Shown here one piece after another: positions 6,669 through 8,587 of a stretch of DNA of 8,587 bases. The position numbers were made by a program, and so were the translations under genes. The stretch comes from an uncultured Eubacteriales bacterium (lineage in GTDB: Bacteria > Bacillota > Clostridia > Christensenellales > Aristaeellaceae): the NCBI GenBank assembly GCA_900542395.1, contig UQNM01000087.1:1-8587 (forward strand), read 5' to 3'. Under the pieces are notes generated by a model, which did no database searches, was not told the DNA's origin, and saw only the letters and a program-made list of their open reading frames with translations. The first letter of the stretch is position 1. The number at the start of each line of letters is the position of its first letter.

Positions 6669-7484
6669 ATGAAGCGCATCATCGCTGTGAATTCCAACTG
6701 CTACCATGGCTACACCATCGAGGAGGCGGTCGCGGGCATTCGCAAGGCGGGCTTCCGCTATATCGAGCTGACGGCGACGAAGGGCTGGACGGAGCATGTT
6801 TTTCCGGATATGCCCTTTGAACGGCTGCTCGCCATTCAGGATCTGCTTCGCCAAAACGAGTTGATTCCGTTCGCCATGAGCGGCCACTGCAATTTGATGG
6901 ACCCGGAACGCATCCCCGATTTTGAGAAGAACATTCGGCTGGCGGCGTTTTTCGGGTGTCAGTATATCGTTTCCTCCGTCGGGGAGGCGCATCTGGCCAA
7001 CAAGGCCGTGGCGGACGACGACGAGGTGGCTCGCCGCGTCGCGTCGCTGATTCCGATGCTGGAGGAAAACAACCTGATTCTCGTGCTGGAAACGCACGGC
7101 AAGGAACATGGCACGGGAGAAAAGCTGGCGCGCATTGTCCGCAAAATCGGAAGCGCCCGCGTGAAGCTGAACTACGATACGGCAAACGTGATTTTTTACG
7201 GCGGCGTGAACCCCGTGCAGGATTTGAAAACCTGCCTGGCGGAAACGGCGTATATCCACATCAAGGATAAGGGCGGCCGGGACGACGTGTGGGATTTCCC
7301 GGCGCTTGGCAAGGGGCATATTGATTTCCCGGCGATTTTTGAGGAATTGAAGGCGGCCGGAAACGACAGCCCGCTGAGCATCGAAATCGAGTTTACGCCG
7401 GAAGGCGCGGGCAGTCTGGCCGCGGTCGATCAGGCTGTGGCGGACAGCGCGGCGTATTTGACGGCGAACGGATTTGAACTGTAA
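6669..7484 (+). CDS. Sugar phosphate isomerase/epimerase family protein, second copy (AP-endonuclease-2-like TIM barrel)
   Basis: This 271-residue protein belongs to the same broad TIM barrel family as the divergent gene at 782-1696, but is only distantly similar and about 30 residues shorter. Candidate metal ligands are E141 (LVLETHG), D170 (KLNYDTAN), H197 (YIHIKDKG) and E239 or E241 (SIEIEF), followed by the family's C-terminal helix. Family members interconvert ketoses, dehydrate inosose (IolE), or cleave 3-oxo-glycosides. Lying between two dehydrogenase genes, it is best read as the middle step of an oxidise, rearrange or cleave, then reduce sequence; this is inference. The ATG at 6669 has AGGAGG at 6655-6660 with ideal spacing, and is preferred to the TTG at 6648 that overlaps the upstream stop. 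Gaps to the neighbours are 17 nt upstream and 12 nt downstream. Confidence 0.92.
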   Translation: MKRIIAVNSNCYHGYTIEEAVAGIRKAGFRYIELTATKGWTEHVFPDMPFERLLAIQDLLRQNELIPFAMSGHCNLMDPERIPDFEKNIRLAAFFGCQYIVSSVGEAHLANKAVADDDEVARRVASLIPMLEENNLILVLETHGKEHGTGEKLARIVRKIGSARVKLNYDTANVIFYGGVNPVQDLKTCLAETAYIHIKDKGGRDDVWDFPALGKGHIDFPAIFEELKAAGNDSPLSIEIEFTPEGAGSLAAVDQAVADSAAYLTANGFEL

Positions 7485-7496
7485 AGGAGATACAAG

Positions 7497-8465
7497 GTGA
7501 GAATTGCGTTGGTTGGCGCAGGCGGAATGGGAACGTGCCACTATATGAACTACCGGCACATCGAAGGGGCGCAGGTCGTCGCGCTTGTCGGCCGGGGCGA
7601 GAGAGACCGCGCGCACGCGGAGCAGTGGGGCTTGCCGCTGTATACCTGCGTGGACGAGGCGAATCGCCGGGAACAGATCGATCTGTTTGACGTGTGCGTG
7701 CCGACCTACCTGCACAAGGCGATTGTGCTGGAGGCGCTGGCCTGCAAAAAGCCGGTGATCTGCGAAAAGCCGATTGCGCTGCACGTGAAGGATGCGCAGG
7801 AGATGTTTGACGCCGCGCAGGCGAACGGCGTGCAGCTCTATGTGGCGCAGGTTTTGCAGTTTACGCGCGAGGTGGAGCAGCTCCACCGCATCGTGGACGA
7901 GAGGCTTTACGGACAGCCGCTGGACGCCTGCTTTGAGCGGCTGTCCCAGCGGCCGGCATGGAGCGAGGGAAATTGGCTGTTCGACCGGGACAAGAGCGGC
8001 CTTTTGCCGTTCGATCTGCACGTGCATGATCTGGATGTGATTGTCAGCGTATTCGGGAAACCGGACAGCGTGGATTACACGGCCTGCCGCCGAAAGGACA
8101 GCGAGATCTGCGATCAGTATCGGATACGCTACGGGTATCAAAACGGCATGACGGTCAGCGCGGAGGCGGCGTGGTTCAACGCCTGCATACCGTTTACCGC
8201 CAGATGGCGCGTGTATTTTGAACACGGCATGGTCGTCTGCGACGACAAGGGGCTGACCGGCTACGGCGCGGATGGGCAGGTGACCCGATTCGACGTGGAA
8301 GACGAGATCAAGGTGCCCTGCGGAATCAATCTGCCGCCGAGCGGATGGTTTTTGCGCGAGTTGACGCATTTCGTTCAATGCGCCGAGCGGAATGTGCCGA
8401 GCGAACGGGTGCGGCGCGAGCAGGTGCTCGACGTGTTGGGCGTGCTGGAAACGCTTTCGTTTTAA
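7497..8465 (+). CDS. Gfo/Idh/MocA family oxidoreductase (second copy)
   Basis: This 322-residue cytoplasmic dehydrogenase begins with the Rossmann motif ALVGAGGMG (4-12). It has the family's CEKPIA lysine motif with K91 (89-94) and DLHVHDLD (173-180), with H177 the likely catalytic histidine. The start is a GTG at 7497, supported by AAGGAGA at 7484-7490 immediately after the preceding stop; no ATG nearby would retain the nucleotide-binding motif. It is clearly diverged from the oxidoreductase at 5611-6651, so a recent tandem duplication is unlikely. The two probably act on different substrates or in opposite directions, for example one oxidising the imported compound and the other reducing the product. 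It is the last gene of the operon, followed after 22 nt by a strong terminator hairpin. The substrate is not assignable from sequence. Confidence 0.92.
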   Translation: MRIALVGAGGMGTCHYMNYRHIEGAQVVALVGRGERDRAHAEQWGLPLYTCVDEANRREQIDLFDVCVPTYLHKAIVLEALACKKPVICEKPIALHVKDAQEMFDAAQANGVQLYVAQVLQFTREVEQLHRIVDERLYGQPLDACFERLSQRPAWSEGNWLFDRDKSGLLPFDLHVHDLDVIVSVFGKPDSVDYTACRRKDSEICDQYRIRYGYQNGMTVSAEAAWFNACIPFTARWRVYFEHGMVVCDDKGLTGYGADGQVTRFDVEDEIKVPCGINLPPSGWFLRELTHFVQCAERNVPSERVRREQVLDVLGVLETLSF

Positions 8466-8487
8466 CGCGGGGAAGCGAATGTATTGC

Positions 8488-8535
8488 AAAGGGCTGCCGC
8501 AGAAGGCCATATCGGCCTTCATGCGGCAGCCCTTT
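8488..8535 (+). terminator. Operon terminator hairpin
   Basis: The arms form a 21-bp stem. AAAGGGCTGCCGCA (8488-8501) pairs with TGCGGCAGCCCTTT (8522-8535), and GAAGGCC (8502-8508) pairs with GGCCTTC (8514-8520). There is one bulged A (8521) and an ATATC loop. It begins 22 nt after the last gene. Only three T follow the GC-rich stem before ATGA. This may be because the group II intron that starts at 8540 is inserted in the normal T-rich tail. Confidence 0.9.
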
Positions 8536-8539
8536 ATGA

Positions 8540-8587
8540 GTGCGCCCGGCGGCGCACGTTTCTAAAGGGTGAAAGACCCGAATCCGC
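8540..8587 (+). mobile_element. 5' end of a group IIC intron (truncated by window edge)
   Basis: The segment starts with GTGCGCCCGGC, the GTGYG-type 5' end of bacterial group II introns. It folds as GTGCGCC (8540-8546)/GGCGCAC (8551-8557) around CGGC. It continues with AGGGTGAAAGACCCGAA (8566-8582), a small hairpin. From memory this order closely matches the 5' end of group IIC introns such as those of Oceanobacillus iheyensis and Bacillus halodurans, which read GTGYGCCCGGC then AGGGTGAGAGTCCCGAA. Group IIC introns characteristically insert just downstream of intrinsic terminator hairpins, and a 21-bp terminator ends four bases before this point, in the expected orientation. The rest of the ribozyme, any reverse transcriptase/maturase gene and the 3' boundary lie outside the window, so completeness and activity cannot be judged. 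A second terminator hairpin is the main alternative reading of the GTGCGCC stem alone. Confidence 0.8.

Noticed and set aside
6459..8522. Very long open frame on the minus strand opposite the last three genes
   Set aside because: It mirrors the GC-rich codons of three well-supported plus-strand genes, crosses gene boundaries and the terminator, and has a compositionally biased translation with no recognisable motif.
8540..8561. GTGCGCC/GGCGCAC hairpin with GTTT as a second tandem terminator
   Set aside because: The stem fits terminator geometry, but the GTGYG start, the following AGGGTGAAAGACCCGAA hairpin and the position just after a terminator fit a group IIC intron 5' end better.

Overview
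The window looks like part of a chromosome from an anaerobic, clostridia-like Firmicute. This is inferred from the strong AGGAGG-type ribosome binding sites, consensus sigma-A promoters with extended -10 elements, GC-rich third codon positions, the clostridial flavour of the transporter proteins, and a group IIC intron end. No taxonomic marker gene is present, so the assignment is tentative.

Layout: (1) Positions 1-278 hold no convincing gene. (2) 279 to about 540 encodes a DUF2442-like domain whose frame has no proper start or nearby stop, so it may be a decayed gene. (3) A long bidirectional hairpin terminator (651-702) separates it from a minus-strand sugar isomerase/epimerase-like TIM barrel gene (782-1696). 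(4) A divergent promoter region (1697-2018) drives that gene leftward and a six-gene operon rightward. (5) The operon encodes an exported sugar-binding protein, a two-domain sugar ABC ATPase, an RbsC-type permease with a frameshift, a Gfo/Idh/MocA oxidoreductase, a second TIM barrel isomerase, and a second Gfo/Idh/MocA oxidoreductase. Intergenic gaps from the ATPase onward are 12-25 nt. (6) A strong terminator hairpin (8488-8535) closes the operon. (7) Four bases later, at 8540, begins what looks like the 5' end of a group IIC intron that runs out of the window.

Taken together, the genes describe uptake of a sugar, polyol or glycoside by a CUT2/ribose-type ABC transporter. Two NAD(P)-dependent dehydrogenases and two metal-dependent isomerase/epimerase/lyase-type barrels would then process it. 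This set fits an inositol-like or 3-oxo-sugar pathway, but the substrate cannot be read from the sequence. No regulator, kinase or glycosidase gene lies in the window.

The points most worth a second look are the intron end sitting just after a terminator, the permease frameshift that opens a continuous frame into the downstream dehydrogenase, and the paired dehydrogenase/TIM-barrel organisation.
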